Positions 63,768-64,000 of a stretch of DNA of 64,000 nt are shown here, in pieces. The stretch's first letter is position 1, and every line of letters starts with the position of its first letter. The translations under genes and the position numbers were made by a program. The notes under the pieces are model-generated. The model searched no databases. It saw nothing but the letters and a program-made list of their open reading frames with translations, and had not been told where the DNA came from. Source of the DNA: Rhizobium sp. NFR03 (lineage in GTDB: Bacteria; Pseudomonadota; Alphaproteobacteria; Rhizobiales; Rhizobiaceae); contig NZ_FOGR01000002.1 in assembly GCF_900111275.1 (NCBI RefSeq), positions 868,001 to 932,000 on the forward strand. The letters are read 5' to 3'.

Positions 63768-63796
63768 TTGTCCCCGCCCTCACGCTTTGCTATCAG
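63768..63796 (+). promoter_or_regulatory. probable promoter of tRNA-Gln
   Basis: TTGTCC (63768-63773), 17 bases, then TATCAG (63791-63796), about 37 bases before the tRNA 5' end. Spacing is ideal; the -10 is weak. Confidence 0.45.
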
Positions 63797-63832
63797 CCGA
63801 ACACCCGGACATCACCGCACCCGGGCCGGCAA

Positions 63833-63907
63833 TGGGGCGTCGCCAAGCGGTAAGGCACCGGTTTTTGGTACCGGCATTCCCAGGTTCGAATCCTGGCGCC
63901 CCAGCCA
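63833..63907 (+). tRNA. tRNA-Gln (anticodon TTG)
   Basis: A complete cloverleaf: acceptor stem TGGGGCG (63833-63839) with CGCCCCA (63897-63903), discriminator G, and encoded CCA at 63905-63907. The anticodon stem CCGGT/ACCGG encloses the loop TTTTGGT with anticodon TTG. The T arm has the GGTTCGAATCC pattern. It decodes CAA (and CAG by wobble). Confidence 0.97.
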
Positions 63908-64000
63908 GCAACTCCTTTTCAGCCTGGAAATTCACGTTTTCCAGCGCTCGTGCTGAGCTGGGAATCGAACTCAGTGAATGGGTGTAGTGGCGAGCATCCC

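Noticed and set aside
63833-64000. Integration site of a mobile element at the tRNA-Gln 3' end
   Set aside because: No duplicated tRNA tail, integrase or composition change is visible before the window ends.

Overview
The window is about 63% G+C chromosomal backbone DNA of an alphaproteobacterium, almost certainly a member of the Rhizobiaceae (Rhizobium/Ensifer/Shinella relatives; the genus cannot be settled by eye). This rests on the gene set and its order: CcrM methyltransferase, bioMNY, RibB with a degenerate RibA-like domain, the chain DUF983-surf1-ispH-thrB-rnhA, and mutY-DUF721-dsbA-smc-ppdK. Two promoters fit the alphaproteobacterial EcfG consensus, and dispersed palindromic elements fill several gaps. 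No phage, insertion sequence, CRISPR array or rRNA was seen. One tRNA-Gln lies at the right end.

Layout. 0.2-2.7 kb: an acyl-CoA dehydrogenase/enoyl-CoA hydratase pair. 2.7-3.4 kb: two near-identical 258-bp tandem units. Each carries a forward promoter and a short terminated RNA, and an antisense 29-codon ORF on the reverse strand. 3.4-12.7 kb (reverse): rlmD-like, tlyA, dxs, an APC permease, xseB, a histone-deacetylase-like gene, and the biotin ECF transporter bioM-bioN-bioY. 12.7-17 kb: a YcaQ-type DNA glycosylase, a divergent MNT/HEPN pair, ribB, aroC. 17-26 kb: a CHASE-GGDEF-EAL protein, a DUF1344 protein, a histidine phosphatase, fabI, a DnaJ-like protein, a lipoprotein, pdxH, a polysaccharide deacetylase. 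26-31 kb: the cytochrome-oxidase-associated DUF983/surf1 genes, then ispH, thrB, rnhA and a peroxiredoxin. 31-42 kb: a DsbD-alpha-like protein, yqgE, csbD, a zinc metallopeptidase, a membrane GGDEF/EAL protein coupled to a GNAT acetyltransferase, an M16 peptidase and thrC. 42-48.5 kb: two HAD phosphatases, a second MNT/HEPN pair, ccrM, a structured non-coding stretch, an RTX protein, mutY. 48.6-64 kb: DUF721, a VapBC pair, dsbA, smc, an AbiEii-type pair, ppdK, a diguanylate cyclase, a DUF1499 protein, an MBL hydrolase, a cupin, tRNA-Gln.

How it works together. Most genes are housekeeping: isoprenoid precursors (dxs, ispH), cofactors (biotin uptake, riboflavin, PLP), aromatic and threonine synthesis, fatty acid synthesis, DNA repair and segregation, and redox folding. 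Three c-di-GMP proteins suggest a signalling layer. The accessory content consists mainly of small toxin-antitoxin-like cassettes set into otherwise conserved neighbourhoods: two MNT/HEPN pairs, VapBC and an AbiEii-like pair. The most unusual items are the tandem sRNA/antisense-ORF units at 2.8-3.4 kb. Next is the first MNT/HEPN pair, in which both the MNT catalytic residues and the HEPN tyrosine acceptor are replaced. There is also a structured intergenic stretch near 45.3 kb and a palindromic operator candidate upstream of ppdK.
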